A DNA stretch of 64,000 bases from G965205255 sp965205255 (GTDB lineage: Bacteria > Pseudomonadota > Gammaproteobacteria > Pseudomonadales > Endozoicomonadaceae), in NCBI GenBank assembly GCA_965205255.1, contig OZ242051.1:2480001-2544000 (forward strand), in the 5' to 3' direction. Position numbers and translations under genes: made by a program. Below are positions 63,250 to 64,000 of the stretch, one piece after another; within the stretch, counting starts at the first letter, position 1; each line of letters opens with the position of its first letter. The notes under the pieces are model-generated. The model had not been told where the DNA came from, did no database searches, and saw only the letters and a list, made by a program, of their open reading frames with translations.

Positions 63250-64000
63250 ATGTCATTAAGCGATATATTTTATTTAAAACCATATTTGTGGCTGGGCTTT
63301 GGTGGTGTAGTTGTACTCTTATCAGGCCTTCTGCCAGCGGGAAAAAAATGGGCTTATGCCAGCACCATTATTGTTTTGCTTGGAGCGCTGTTTTCAGCCT
63401 TAGAGCTGTTAAATGAACAGACCATTATTGAAAACTTTGTCATTGTTAGTAAATATACACAATCATGCATAATATTATTTATTGTTATTGCGCTGGCTGT
63501 GGTATTTATGTCTCAAAGTGCGAAAACTATCAATAAAGATATTGACGAAATATATTACAGTTTAATTATTTTTTCGGTCCTGGGCATGGCGCTTATTCCT
63601 TCTAGCAATCTTATTGCTGTGCTTATTGGTATCGAGATGGTTACCATTTGTGCTTTTTGCCTAGCAGCATGGACACCTTCGCGCAAAGGTGCGGTAGAAG
63701 CTGCCACAAAATTTGTGATAACAGCAGGTGTTGCCACAGGTTTTCTATTAATGGGTATCGCACTGATTTATCTAGGGTCGGGCACCGTTGATGTGAGTGA
63801 AATTAAAAGCCACTTAAATATGCCTGATGCGAGTAGAATGCTTACCATAACAGGGTTTTTACTGTTAATGTCGGGAGTTGGATTTGAACTTGCGGTTGCA
63901 CCTTTTCATAGCTGGCTTGCCGACCTTTACGAAGGTGCTCCTACGCCTATTGTCGCTTTTATTGGTAGTGTTGCCAAACTATCTATTATCGCTTGGTTGG
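63250..64000 (+). CDS. nuoN: NADH-quinone oxidoreductase subunit N, partial
   Basis: The frame from ATG 63250 runs open to the window end (about 250 codons of the usual 480 or so). It has the antiporter-subunit features IAVLIGIEMVTICAFCLAAW and FELAVAPFHSWLADLYEGAP, with the lysine of related subunits replaced in FELA. It is the last gene of the nuo operon in most gammaproteobacteria. Confidence 0.93.
   Translation, partial: MSLSDIFYLKPYLWLGFGGVVVLLSGLLPAGKKWAYASTIIVLLGALFSALELLNEQTIIENFVIVSKYTQSCIILFIVIALAVVFMSQSAKTINKDIDEIYYSLIIFSVLGMALIPSSNLIAVLIGIEMVTICAFCLAAWTPSRKGAVEAATKFVITAGVATGFLLMGIALIYLGSGTVDVSEIKSHLNMPDASRMLTITGFLLLMSGVGFELAVAPFHSWLADLYEGAPTPIVAFIGSVAKLSIIAWL

Overview
The window is from a moderately AT-rich gammaproteobacterium. 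The evidence is the fused NuoCD in a complete-order nuo operon, an Rsd/AlgQ-type protein, an UbiC-like chorismate lyase, a Mip-like FKBP and the rsmG-parA-parB block. The many decayed insertion sequences and frameshifted genes suggest a host-associated lineage under relaxed selection. Genus cannot be fixed from the sequence alone.

From 1 to about 25.8 kb lies an accessory island bracketed by two same-orientation ends of an IS6-type element. It holds an EntD-like phosphopantetheinyl transferase, a decayed ISAs1 and a frameshifted IS5, a queuosine-precursor transporter (YhhQ/VUT), an alpha/beta hydrolase, and one 3364-residue NRPS-PKS gene read as A-T-C-A-T-C-A-T-KS-T-TE with no acyltransferase. 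An S24/XRE repressor with a clear palindromic operator faces the NRPS gene. An IS1111-type element is nested in an IS3 element. Then come an FAD oxidoreductase, a beta-propeller protein resembling aldos-2-ulose dehydratase, galU and an MFS exporter. The transferase can activate the carrier domains and the exporter could export a product, but this grouping is inferred from position.

From 25.86 to 33.2 kb is a type I restriction-modification operon (hsdR-hsdS-DUF559 nuclease-hsdM, minus strand). A family of GC-rich palindromic and tandem 39-base repeats sits at the N-terminus, central linker and C-terminus of HsdS and again between the nuclease gene and hsdM. This is the most unusual structure in the window together with the NRPS-PKS gene.

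From 33.6 to 40 kb are queC, a truncated transporter gene next to it, an IS3 remnant, a frameshifted small membrane-protein gene, an EamA transporter, an FMN reductase, a secreted serine hydrolase and a third, inverted IS6 remnant.

From 40.1 kb to the end is mostly core chromosome: parB, parA, rsmG, ubiC, two small unknown genes, an amidohydrolase, a ferredoxin reductase-like flavoprotein, a GlcD-like FAD dehydrogenase, rsd, a Mip-like FKBP, and nuoA to nuoN (nuoN runs off the window). A perfect FNR-type box with an overlapping sigma-70 promoter lies upstream of nuoA. No tRNA, rRNA or CRISPR array was recognised.
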